A DNA stretch of 64,000 nucleotides from Bacteroidales bacterium (GTDB lineage Bacteria > Bacteroidota > Bacteroidia > Bacteroidales > UBA932): assembly GCA_017428945.1 (NCBI GenBank), contig JAFRPW010000039.1, positions 148,571-212,570 on the forward strand, read 5' to 3'. Made by a program: the position numbers and the translations under genes. How positions within the stretch are numbered: the first letter of the stretch is position 1; each line of letters opens with the position of its first letter. Positions 56,801 to 64,000 of the stretch are shown here, one piece after another. Under the pieces are notes generated by a model. The model saw nothing but the letters and a program-made list of their open reading frames with translations, searched no databases and was not told where the DNA came from.

Positions 56801-58507
56801 ATGCCCCACAGCTTATTTGAACTCAATAATATGAGCGAGCAGGAGCTTAGGACCCTTGCAGAATCGCTCGACATTAAAGGAACAAAGAAAATGGACAAGG
56901 CCGGCCTGGGATATGCCATCCTTGACCAGGAAGCCCTTCTGGAGTCCCAGAAGCCCGCTCCCTCCCCCAAACCTGCAGCCAAAAAGCGCGGCCGCCCCAA
57001 AAAGGAGGAGAAAAAGCCTGAAGACAAACCTGCCGTAGAGAAGAAACCGGAGAAGAAACCTGAGAAGAAAGCAGAGGCTCCCGTAGCTGAAAAACCTGCT
57101 GAAAAACCTGCAGAAAAACCTGCAGAGGCCCCCAAGAAACGTGGCCGCAAGCCCAAGGCTGCGGAAAAACCCGCAGAGCCCGCAGCAAAGGAAACCCCTG
57201 CCGTACCTGAGGTAGACAGCAAGCAGTTCATACACGACCTCTTTGAAGACCTCAAGGAAGAGGAACCTGAAAAGGTAGAGAAGCCGGAAAAGCAGGATAA
57301 GCCGGAAAAACCCGCGCCCCAGCAGCAGCCCAATAATAATAAGAAGGAAAAGCAGCAGCCCAAGATTGAATTCGAGGGCTCGGTAGAGGCCACAGGAGTA
57401 CTTGAGATAATGCCGGACGGCTACGGTTTCCTCCGTTCATCGGACTATAATTACCTTAACTCCCCTGACGATATTTACGTTTCCCAGCAGCAGATCAAGC
57501 AGAACTCCCTGAAGCCCGGAGATACCGTTACCGGAGAAATCCGTCCCCCGCGCGAGGGCGATAAGTATTTCCCTCTGGTCAAGATCAAGTACATAAACGG
57601 CCGCACGCCGGAGTTCGTCCGGGACCGCATCCCCTTCGAGTTCCTCACTCCCCTTTTCCCTACGGAGAAGTTCAACCTCCTTGGCCGCGGTCATGAGAAA
57701 GACCTCAGCTGCCGTATCGTAGACATGTTCACCCCCATCGGCAAAGGTCAGCGCGGTCTCATCGTTGCTCAGCCAAAGACAGGTAAGACCATGCTCCTCA
57801 AGGCTATAGCAAACGCAATCGCAGACAACCATCCGGAGGTCTACGAGATTGTCCTCCTCATTGACGAGCGCCCGGAAGAGGTTACCGACATGCAGCGCAG
57901 CGTTAAGGCAGAGGTAGTGGCCTCCACCTTCGACGAGCCCGCAGAGCGCCACGTCAAGGTTGCCAACATGGTCCTGGACAAGGCCCGCCGCCTTGCAGAA
58001 TGCGGCCACGACGTTGTCATCCTCCTGGACTCCATCACCCGCCTTGCACGTGCGTACAACACCGTTCAGCCAGCTTCCGGCAAGGTTCTCACCGGCGGTG
58101 TGGACGCAAATGCCCTCCAGCGCCCCAAGCGCTTCTTCGGCGCAGCCCGCAAGATAGAGAACGGCGGTTCCCTCACCATCCTTGCCACAGCCCTCACGGA
58201 AACCGGTTCCAAGATGGACGATGTCATCTTCGAGGAATTCAAGGGCACCGGCAACATGGAGCTCCAGCTGGACCGCAACCTCTCCAACAAGCGTATCTTC
58301 CCGTCCGTGAACCTTACGCTCTCTTCCACCCGCAGGGACGATCTTCTCTACGACCAGTACTCCCTTAACCGCATCTGGATACTCCGCAAACTCCTCTCTG
58401 ACATGAATCCCGTAGAGGCCATGACCTGGATGCAGCAGCACATGGACGAGTACAAGACTAACAAGGACCTCCTGGACAACATGTCCAAGTTCTCAAGGTA
58501 TGATTGA
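56801..58507 (+). CDS. rho: Transcription termination factor Rho with long charged insertion
   Basis: A 568-residue hexameric RNA helicase. The N-terminal Rho_N helices (residues 1-50) are followed by about 140 residues of Lys/Pro/Ala/Glu repeats (51-190) containing two AT-hook-like motifs, KKRGRPKK (61-68) and PKKRGRKPK (111-119). The RNA-binding cold-shock-like domain ([21 protein letters not shown]) comes next. The ATPase has Walker A AQPKTGKT (323-330) and Walker B VVILLD (405-410). A disordered insertion in Rho is known in Bacteroides, where it promotes phase separation. The ATG at 56801 is chosen over an upstream TTG at 56780. Confidence 0.95.
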   Translation: MPHSLFELNNMSEQELRTLAESLDIKGTKKMDKAGLGYAILDQEALLESQKPAPSPKPAAKKRGRPKKEEKKPEDKPAVEKKPEKKPEKKAEAPVAEKPAEKPAEKPAEAPKKRGRKPKAAEKPAEPAAKETPAVPEVDSKQFIHDLFEDLKEEEPEKVEKPEKQDKPEKPAPQQQPNNNKKEKQQPKIEFEGSVEATGVLEIMPDGYGFLRSSDYNYLNSPDDIYVSQQQIKQNSLKPGDTVTGEIRPPREGDKYFPLVKIKYINGRTPEFVRDRIPFEFLTPLFPTEKFNLLGRGHEKDLSCRIVDMFTPIGKGQRGLIVAQPKTGKTMLLKAIANAIADNHPEVYEIVLLIDERPEEVTDMQRSVKAEVVASTFDEPAERHVKVANMVLDKARRLAECGHDVVILLDSITRLARAYNTVQPASGKVLTGGVDANALQRPKRFFGAARKIENGGSLTILATALTETGSKMDDVIFEEFKGTGNMELQLDRNLSNKRIFPSVNLTLSSTRRDDLLYDQYSLNRIWILRKLLSDMNPVEAMTWMQQHMDEYKTNKDLLDNMSKFSRYD

Positions 58508-59921
58508 TAACCCCTATCAGGACACCATAGTTGCTCCGGCCACCACTCCTGGGACCGGAGCAATTTCCATTGTAAGGGTCAGCGGTCCGGACTGCTTCAA
58601 GGTAGTTGACGCAGTTATTGAGCTAAAGAGCGGAAATATTTCTGATGCAGCGGCTTATACAATACATTTCGGGGAAGTAAAGAATGCTGACGGCTCTGTT
58701 TTGGACCAGGTCCTGGTATCTGTTTTCCGTGCGCCCCACAGCTATACCGGAGAAGACTCCGCAGAGATTTCCGCTCACGCTTCTTCATACATAATAAGTG
58801 AACTCATAGCCCTCCTTCAGAAGGCAGGCGCCCGTTTTGCCGAGCCCGGTGAATTCACCCGCCGTGCCTTCCTTAATGGCAAGATGGACCTCGCTCAGGC
58901 AGAGGCGGTTGCCGATGTTATATCGTCAACTACTTCAGCTTCTCACAGGATTGCCATGAACCAGCTTAAAGGCGGTTTTTCCCAGGAACTGGCCGGTCTC
59001 AGGACAGAGCTTCTGGACACTGCTTCCCTTCTGGAACTTGAACTTGACTTCTCTGAGGAAGACGTTGAGTTTGCAGACCGTGAGCGGCTGGGAAACTTGA
59101 TAGATGCTGCACTCAGTCATGTGAACCGCCTCGCTTCTTCCTTCAGGCAGGGCAATATGATCAAGAACGGCGTTCCCGTAGCAATAGTCGGCTCTACCAA
59201 TGCAGGCAAAAGTACCCTTCTAAATGCGCTTCTTGGAGAAGACCGCGCCATTGTCTCGGACATTGCAGGTACCACCCGCGACACCATTGAAGAGACGTTG
59301 AATCTCGGGGGAATTCTCTTCCGTTTCATCGATACTGCGGGCATAAGAGAATCGTCCGACACCATTGAAAAGATAGGTATTGACAGGTCTTTCAAGAAGC
59401 TCTCCGAGGCCGAGATTGTACTGGCTGTTCTGGATCCTTTCTCCGATTTGTCTTCTCAGACTGCAACTGTTTTGAACAAGGTTGACCTTGCCTCCCAGAA
59501 GCTGTTTTTCCTGGTGAATAAGGCTGATTTGTTATCGCAAGACGATATTAACAAAATTGTTACTATGTTTAACAATAATGTTATATCATCTAATTATAAG
59601 CCTATTACCATTTTTATAAGCGCAAAGAGCTGTTTAGGCCTTGAAGAACTGAAAAAAGCCATAGTCGAGGCAGAAAAAGACCTGATTCCTAACGCAGATT
59701 CCGTGTTTGTCACCAACGCCAGGCACTACCAGTCACTGCAGGAAGCCTCCACTTCTCTCTCACGTTGCCGTGCCTCCCTGAACCAAGGTCTCCCCACCGA
59801 ATTACTGTCAGAAGACCTGAGGAGTGCAATCTCATCTGTCAACACAATTCTGGGCACTTCCCTGCTTGATCCGGAGACTATTCTTCATACTATATTCTCC
59901 CGGCACTGCATCGGGAAATGA
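58500..59921 (+). CDS. mnmE: tRNA modification GTPase MnmE
   Basis: A 473-residue GTPase that, with MnmG, adds the carboxymethylaminomethyl group at C5 of wobble uridine in tRNAs. The N-terminal formyl-THF-binding domain starts [24 protein letters not shown]. The G domain has the P-loop GSTNAGKS (231-238), the switch GTTRDTIEE, and DTAGIRES. The C-terminus keeps the catalytic Cys in the final CIGK. It overlaps the end of rho by eight bases. Its last 90 bases are overlapped on the other strand by a small doubtful frame. Confidence 0.97.
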   Translation: MIDNPYQDTIVAPATTPGTGAISIVRVSGPDCFKVVDAVIELKSGNISDAAAYTIHFGEVKNADGSVLDQVLVSVFRAPHSYTGEDSAEISAHASSYIISELIALLQKAGARFAEPGEFTRRAFLNGKMDLAQAEAVADVISSTTSASHRIAMNQLKGGFSQELAGLRTELLDTASLLELELDFSEEDVEFADRERLGNLIDAALSHVNRLASSFRQGNMIKNGVPVAIVGSTNAGKSTLLNALLGEDRAIVSDIAGTTRDTIEETLNLGGILFRFIDTAGIRESSDTIEKIGIDRSFKKLSEAEIVLAVLDPFSDLSSQTATVLNKVDLASQKLFFLVNKADLLSQDDINKIVTMFNNNVISSNYKPITIFISAKSCLGLEELKKAIVEAEKDLIPNADSVFVTNARHYQSLQEASTSLSRCRASLNQGLPTELLSEDLRSAISSVNTILGTSLLDPETILHTIFSRHCIGK

Positions 59922-60035
59922 CGGACGGAAAAGGACGGAAAACGACGGCAAAACGCACCACACGGCCCATCCCAGGAAGATGAGCGTCATGATGTGGATA
60001 TTGTTCTTCAGTAGAAAGAGTCCGAGCTTTTTCAT
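59832..60035 (-). pseudogene. Possible truncated small membrane protein gene at an operon end
   Basis: A 67-residue frame starting six bases after the DUF362 stop, as expected for a next operon gene. Residues of about 12-32 (NIHIMTLIFLGWAVWCVLPSF) form a good membrane helix. The remaining residues are antisense to the end of mnmE and look random. I read it as the 5' remnant of a gene cut by rearrangement, or a short spurious frame. No relative is recognised. Confidence 0.3.
59925..59954 (+). repeat. Three imperfect 10-bp tandem repeats after mnmE
   Basis: Units ACGGAAAAGG, ACGGAAAACG and ACGGCAAAAC follow each other directly, starting four bases after the mnmE stop and preceded by another ACGG. 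The period equals about one helical turn. Confidence 0.6.
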
Positions 60036-60041
60036 ACAAGT

Positions 60042-61064
60042 TTATTTATCGATGCTGACCAGATTGTACTTCCGTGTACCCAAACCGATGGCTTCCGCAT
60101 GCTCGATGGTGTGGACACCATGCTGCTGGTCGATGCGGCTCAGCAGGTCTGTGGGGTCGTTGGTGGCTGTCACTTTCTGCTGATTGATGATGTCGATGCA
60201 GGCCTGGTCGAGTGCCACGGGGTCGGTCGATGCCAGGATGCCATAGTCTTCCAGTTTGACGGGCTCCGGATGGTCCACGCAGTCGCAGTCGATGGACATA
60301 TTATTCATAACCGAGATGTAGATGATGCCGTTCTGTTTGTTGAAGTAGTTAACGACGGCCTGCGCCGCGGCGGCCATACTCTCAAGGAAACCATCCTGGT
60401 CGCCCACGTATTCCTCAGTCCAGAGTATCTCCATATCCAGTTTCTCCATCTTTCCAGCCGAGTGGATGTACGCCTTTCCGTTCTGGCTGGCGCAGCCGAT
60501 GGAAAGGTTCTTCAGCGCTCCGCCGTAGCCGCCCATCGGGTGGCCCTTGAAGTGGTTCAGGGCTATCATGAAGTCATAGTTGGCCATATGGCCGCCCACG
60601 ATGTCGTACTTGATGTGCGACCGATCTTTTGCGGGGATGCGGATCTCGTCATATTCATCCATGATGTCCACGGGGAAGAGATCCATGAAGCCGTGGCGCC
60701 GGATGACGTCCCAGTGATTGGCCGAAGTGTTGCGGTCATCCTTCAAGTCGTCCGGTCCGCTGCTGTAGGCGGTGTTGCATTCCACAAGGGTGCCGTCCAC
60801 CTCAAAAAAGAGGTCCTTCACGAGTTCGGGCTTAAGATAGTTAGGGTTGCTACCCTCGCCGGTACTCATCTTGATGGCCACGCGGCCCTCCGCCGGAACG
60901 CCCAGCGCCTTATAGATCCTTACCAATGACTCGGGGCTGATCTCCCGGGTCAGATAGACCGTCGCCTCATAGGCGTTGCGGTTATTTGCAGATTGATTGT
61001 TTTTGCAGCTCATAAGCAATAAGGAGACGCCAAATACGATAAATGTCCAATTTCTGATAGTCAT
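60042..61064 (-). CDS. DUF362-domain lipoprotein
   Basis: A 340-residue exported lipoprotein. The signal ends GVSLLLMSC, with Cys20 as the lipidation site. The rest matches the DUF362 family: RVAIKMSTGEGSNPNYLKP, VECNTAY, HFKGHPMGGYGGALKNLSIGCAS and a C-terminal DYGILASTDPVALDQACIDI. Many DUF362 proteins carry or neighbour 4Fe-4S ferredoxin domains; this one has no CxxCxxC cluster, only a Cys-Asp-Cys pair. The function is unknown. It is fifth in a minus-strand operon with flavin proteins, 15 bases after the acyltransferase gene. Confidence 0.88.
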   Translation of the reverse strand: MTIRNWTFIVFGVSLLLMSCKNNQSANNRNAYEATVYLTREISPESLVRIYKALGVPAEGRVAIKMSTGEGSNPNYLKPELVKDLFFEVDGTLVECNTAYSSGPDDLKDDRNTSANHWDVIRRHGFMDLFPVDIMDEYDEIRIPAKDRSHIKYDIVGGHMANYDFMIALNHFKGHPMGGYGGALKNLSIGCASQNGKAYIHSAGKMEKLDMEILWTEEYVGDQDGFLESMAAAAQAVVNYFNKQNGIIYISVMNNMSIDCDCVDHPEPVKLEDYGILASTDPVALDQACIDIINQQKVTATNDPTDLLSRIDQQHGVHTIEHAEAIGLGTRKYNLVSIDK

Positions 61065-61079
61065 AATGGTATTATTTGA

Positions 61080-62264
61080 TTATTTGCCACGCTTCAGCCA
61101 ATGCTCCTTAAGCCACTCGCGGACGGGCTCATCGTAGATCTTCAGCACACCCCAGGCAAGGACGATCGAGAGGAACACCACACCTGCATTTACCGCGATG
61201 TGCATCCATACCGGCGCCGCCTTGTGCTGCTCGAACCAGCTCATCTGCATATACATAAGCGGATAATGCGTGATATACAGCGGATAGGAAAGGTCTCCCA
61301 GCCACTTGCAAATGGCGGTGCTCTTCTTGTCGGTGGTAACGGAACCGGAACCAGCAAGTACGATAATCGGGAATATGAGCAAGATACATATAGCCTGATA
61401 GATGCCGTCCGGAACGCCGGTCTTTCCGCCGATGCAGGGAATGCAGAAGAGGACGATAAGCGCCAGGCCACACCACCAGAAACCGCCCTTCAGATGGATG
61501 GGAGAGCCGCTGGGATTGCTTTCACTTCTGTGCGAAGGAAGAATGCGGGAAATGAGGAGGCCGCAGAGGAAAGGATAGAGCAAACGGGTAAAGCCGATGT
61601 ACAGTTGCTGCCCGGTAAGGCTCCAGCCGCCGATGACGGTGTACTGCGGGCCCTCCGGGAACAGGCCGAAGACGTCCCAGCCCATAGTAAGGTCCAGCGT
61701 AAAAAAGGCGCAGATGACGCACAGGATGGCCAGTGCGACCTTGGGCAAATGGCGGAAAACGAAGGCATAAAGGATATTGCCGCAATACTCCAGCGTCAGA
61801 GACCAGTTGGGACCGTTAAAGGAGTTCATCTCGCCCCAGCCGCGGATATCGAGTCCGGGGCCGCAGGGAATCATCAGCAGGCCCATCACCAGACATAGGG
61901 CGAACTTCCAGCCTGGGACCTTGAGAGTCTCAGGGAAGGCGGCTCCGGCAAAGAAAAACAGGGCCGCGCCGATGAGCGTACCCGCGATTACCATAGGATG
62001 CAAACGGGTAAGACGGCGCTTGAAGAAGCCCCAGGTGGTCATCTTGTCCCAGCGATCGTCGTAGGCATAGCCGATGACAAAGCCGCTTAGCACAAAGAAG
62101 AAGTCCACCGCCAGATAGCCGTGGTTTATGTGTTGCGTGCCGAAAACCGGAATGTAGGTCTCGAAACAGTGAAACAGGATCACCATGAGAGCGGCCACGC
62201 CGCGGAGCCCGTCCAGGATTTCGTAACGGGGCTTGGATGCCAGATATATGTTTTCTTTTGCCAT
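61080..62264 (-). CDS. Acyltransferase-3 family membrane protein
   Basis: A 394-residue inner-membrane protein with about ten hydrophobic helices. The N-terminal ILDGLRGVAALMVILFHCFETY contains the conserved Arg and His of acyltransferase family 3 (OafA/NodX type), followed by GYLAVDFFFVLSGFVIGYAY. The family transfers acetyl or other acyl groups to surface sugars. The substrate is not known, and its place among redox genes is unusual. The start at 62264 lies 10 bases after the upstream stop; an earlier in-frame ATG at 62315 would overlap the previous gene. Confidence 0.9.
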   Translation of the reverse strand: MAKENIYLASKPRYEILDGLRGVAALMVILFHCFETYIPVFGTQHINHGYLAVDFFFVLSGFVIGYAYDDRWDKMTTWGFFKRRLTRLHPMVIAGTLIGAALFFFAGAAFPETLKVPGWKFALCLVMGLLMIPCGPGLDIRGWGEMNSFNGPNWSLTLEYCGNILYAFVFRHLPKVALAILCVICAFFTLDLTMGWDVFGLFPEGPQYTVIGGWSLTGQQLYIGFTRLLYPFLCGLLISRILPSHRSESNPSGSPIHLKGGFWWCGLALIVLFCIPCIGGKTGVPDGIYQAICILLIFPIIVLAGSGSVTTDKKSTAICKWLGDLSYPLYITHYPLMYMQMSWFEQHKAAPVWMHIAVNAGVVFLSIVLAWGVLKIYDEPVREWLKEHWLKRGK

Positions 62265-62274
62265 GAATTCCAAT

Positions 62275-62892
62275 TTATCTGATAAAATGCATCGGTTCCC
62301 AAGGCTCGCCGCCACGTCCGGGAGCAGGCTTGCCGCCTGTGGATTTCAGCAGCCAGGCCATATTGTTGGCCAAAGCCCGCATGGTTTGAAGGCCTTCACT
62401 GTCCAATGCCGCCTGGCCGGGTTCACGGCCGTATACGATATTCCAGTACTGCGACGTAACCACGGGCATATTCATCATCTGGAAGGGCATATTCAGTGTC
62501 TCATACGATGCGGTTGCACCGCCTCTACGGCAGACAGCGATGGATGCTGCAGGCTTACCTGCGATATTGGCTCCGTTGGAGTAAAAGGCCCTCTGGATGA
62601 TGGAAAGCAAGGCGCCGTTGGGTTGTCCCCAGTACACGGGAGAACCTACAATCAATGCGTCACATTCGGCAAACTTGGCACTGACGCTGTTACATACATC
62701 GTCATTGAAGACACAGGCGCCGGGATTCTGCTTGCAGGTATTGCATGCTATGCACCCGCGGATGGGTTTGTTGCCAATCCATACGGTCTCGCTTTCAATG
62801 CCGTTCTTTTCCAACTGTTTGGCCACCTCCGCTAAAGCGATGGAAGTGTTGCCCTTTGCACGGGGGCTTCCATTTATGAGTAAAACTTTCAT
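62275..62892 (-). CDS. Flavodoxin-like NADPH-dependent FMN reductase
   Basis: A 205-residue flavoprotein. The FMN phosphate loop is LLINGSPRAKGNTS (residues 4-17). A Cys-rich stretch GCIACNTCKQNPGACVFNDD and then DALIVGSPVYWGQPNGALL follow the pattern of iron-sulfur-flavoprotein-like or NADPH-dependent FMN reductases. Cys-x2-Cys-x2-Cys spacing near residue 50 could hold a metal or serve in redox chemistry. Acts in the cytoplasm, reducing flavin, quinone or an unknown substrate. It is third in the operon. Confidence 0.92.
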   Translation of the reverse strand: MKVLLINGSPRAKGNTSIALAEVAKQLEKNGIESETVWIGNKPIRGCIACNTCKQNPGACVFNDDVCNSVSAKFAECDALIVGSPVYWGQPNGALLSIIQRAFYSNGANIAGKPAASIAVCRRGGATASYETLNMPFQMMNMPVVTSQYWNIVYGREPGQAALDSEGLQTMRALANNMAWLLKSTGGKPAPGRGGEPWEPMHFIR

Positions 62893-62904
62893 GGCTAAAA
62901 CCGA

Positions 62905-63420
62905 TTACTTCAGTCCGTTAATCCACTTCTCCACCTTGGCCTTGCCAGTACGAACTTCGTGGCCATAGATGGCGAAACCATCTTTCACAGTGGCATTGGG
63001 CCAGGCCTTCTTGATGTCGGAGAATGTGGAAGCCAGACCGCTGCCTTCGTGGGTTACAAACGGGATGATGGTCTTTCCATTCAGGTCGTGGTCCCTGAAG
63101 AAGGTGAACATCACCTGGGGATAGGTGCCCCACCAAATAGGGCCGCCGATGAAGATGGTGTCGTATTTGGATACGTCGATATCACCCTTGTAAGCCGGCA
63201 GCTCGCCGTTGTTGGCTTCCTCTTTTGCGACCTTAATAAGATCATTGTAGGGCATATCGTAGTCCTTTACGGCAACAATCTCGAACTGGTCTGCACCAGT
63301 GAGTTCTGAGATGTAGTCAGCAACAATCTTGGTATTGCCTACCTCAATGTTGCCAACGGAGTAGTTTTCTCCAGCGTGCGAGAAGAAAATCACGAGTGCT
63401 AATCCGAATTCCATATTCAA
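62905..63420 (-). CDS. Flavodoxin
   Basis: A 171-residue long-chain flavodoxin-like protein. The FMN-binding N-terminal part reads LVIFFSHAGENYSVGNIEVGNT, in which the typical T/S-x-T-G-x-T loop is replaced by a Ser-His-Ala-Gly-Glu-Asn variant common in this subgroup. DTIFIGGPIWWGTYPQVMFTFF carries the aromatic residue that stacks on the flavin. It transfers electrons in the cytoplasm. It begins one base after the stop of the ABM gene and precedes the FMN reductase by 12 bases. Confidence 0.92.
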   Translation of the reverse strand: MNMEFGLALVIFFSHAGENYSVGNIEVGNTKIVADYISELTGADQFEIVAVKDYDMPYNDLIKVAKEEANNGELPAYKGDIDVSKYDTIFIGGPIWWGTYPQVMFTFFRDHDLNGKTIIPFVTHEGSGLASTFSDIKKAWPNATVKDGFAIYGHEVRTGKAKVEKWINGLK

Positions 63421-63421
63421 G

Positions 63422-63826
63422 CTATTGTCTGATAAACTGATTGTCTGTTTCCGGCATATCTGCGCTGATGTAACGCTCTACGGTCATGTGAAGGTCATAC
63501 TTCTCGCGGAGTGCCGCGATGGTGGCCATCATCGGCGTGGCGTGGTGGGCGTCGATAGCTTCCTGGCTTGCCCAGCTGTCGATGAGGAGGATGGTCTCCG
63601 GATCGTCCAGAGACTGATAATACTCATAGCGCAGGTTTCCTTCCTCGGCCCGGATGGCGTCCACGGTGCCGCTGGAAATCATCTCCTCGGCAAACTTGCG
63701 GGCGTTCCCGTCTGAGCCTGTGTAGCGAAGATTGACTGTAATAGCCATATTGCCGGTTTGTTTATTGTTGCAGCATCCTGCAAGAAGCAGGAAGGACATC
63801 AAGGACAGTATTAATAATCTTGCCAT
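63422..63826 (-). CDS. ABM-domain (YgiN-like) lipoprotein, putative quinol monooxygenase
   Basis: A 134-residue protein. The lipoprotein signal MARLLILSLMSFLLLAGC points to lipidated Cys18. Residues 28-120 match the antibiotic-biosynthesis-monooxygenase fold (MAITVNLRYTGSDGNARKFAEEM, GNLRYEYYQSLDDPETILLIDSWASQEAIDAHHATP). YgiN-type members oxidise quinols. An exported, lipidated ABM domain is less usual than the cytoplasmic form. It is the first gene of the minus-strand redox operon. Confidence 0.88.
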   Translation of the reverse strand: MARLLILSLMSFLLLAGCCNNKQTGNMAITVNLRYTGSDGNARKFAEEMISSGTVDAIRAEEGNLRYEYYQSLDDPETILLIDSWASQEAIDAHHATPMMATIAALREKYDLHMTVERYISADMPETDNQFIRQ

Positions 63827-63859
63827 TGTAGTGCAGTGGTAAATCTCGATTTATCGAAG

Positions 63860-63867
63860 CAAAGTTA
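63860..63867 (-). promoter_or_regulatory. Predicted -7 element of the redox operon
   Basis: The minus strand reads TAACTTTG, 33 bases before the ABM ATG. No TTG at -33 was found; a 12-bp palindrome lies 36-47 bases upstream. Confidence 0.55.
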
Positions 63868-63902
63868 CACATTTTCGGTGACATGCTTGCATATCTATCC
63901 CG

Positions 63903-63914
63903 GCTGGTACCAGC
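63903..63914. promoter_or_regulatory. 12-bp perfect palindrome, candidate operator
   Basis: GCTGGTACCAGC reads the same on both strands and lies between two divergent -7 elements (63867-63860 minus and 63937-63944 plus). Confidence 0.4.
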
Positions 63915-63936
63915 AGAACATCTCGAAGATTATTCG

Positions 63937-63944
63937 TACCTTTG
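63937..63944 (+). promoter_or_regulatory. Predicted -7 element of a gene beyond the window
   Basis: TACCTTTG fits TAnnTTTG on the plus strand. No start codon with a sustained frame follows before base 64000, so the gene, if real, begins outside the window. Confidence 0.4.
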
Positions 63945-64000
63945 CGACCGGAGGTCTGATGCCAGACTTCTATTGTTAACACCCGGTGCGGTCCTACAGC

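Overview
The window looks like a piece of chromosome from a Bacteroidales bacterium (phylum Bacteroidota), probably an uncultured gut or rumen type. Several independent signs agree. Genes are preceded by the Bacteroidetes promoter form TTG, a spacer of about 20 bases, then TAnnTTTG, and they lack strong Shine-Dalgarno sequences. Surface proteins are of Bacteroidetes types: BACON-type lipoprotein, GIN-domain (DUF2807) protein, DUF5723-like barrel, TamL-type lipoprotein barrel and a long LptD. Rho carries a long charged insertion, and the phosphofructokinase has the pyrophosphate-type signature. Species cannot be fixed from this sequence alone. Most of the window is ordinary, densely packed core genome with many 1-4 base gene overlaps. 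I see no rRNA, tRNA, CRISPR array, prophage or insertion sequence.

Layout. 1-2018: 3' part of a secreted M6 metalloprotease. 2028-10064: valS, a thioesterase, tatA-tatC, an ABC-F ATPase, a GIN-domain protein and an M19 dipeptidase, closed by a perfect 19-bp hairpin. 10144-12413 (minus): XRE regulator, a reduced dihydroorotate-dehydrogenase-like barrel and cinA. A 470-base AT-rich divergent spacer follows, then queA and an acyltransferase. 15270-17177 (minus): MscS channel and a Ca2+/Na+ exchanger. 17255-20454: BACON-like lipoprotein overlapping a complete M6 protease, a paralogue of the first gene. 20441-21847 (minus): rlmD. 22045-28562: an unknown lipoprotein, a predicted outer-membrane barrel with a TolA-like coiled-coil tail, a GNAT-like protein and rarA. 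28550-30724 (minus): tamL. 30783-32920: a probable arginine decarboxylase and a SpoU methyltransferase. 32922-35556 (minus): pyrophosphate-type phosphofructokinase and a GH13 amylase.

35663-44849 is a tightly overlapping run: ligA, a YihY-family protein, rel, an Ig-like lipoprotein, a predicted barrel and ispG. 44824-48673 (minus) is rsfS, ftsH, cdsA, psd. 48803-50881 holds pepD and rpe, facing dnaA. 52608-59921 holds amiC (minus), then lptD, rho and mnmE. The last 4 kb (minus) is an accessory-looking operon: ABM-domain lipoprotein, flavodoxin, flavodoxin-like NADPH:FMN reductase, acyltransferase and DUF362 lipoprotein. A possible synteny breakpoint lies just after mnmE.

The least explained material is: (i) the two-gene unit of unknown lipoprotein plus barrel with a possibly periplasm-spanning helical tail (22045-26088); (ii) the paired M6 proteases with a BACON-like partner; (iii) the redox operon and its ragged junction at the right end; (iv) a dispersed palindromic repeat, one copy of which forms the C-terminus of LigA; (v) the shared palindromic sites flanking the XRE/queA spacer. 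I found nothing I would call with confidence a wholly new system.
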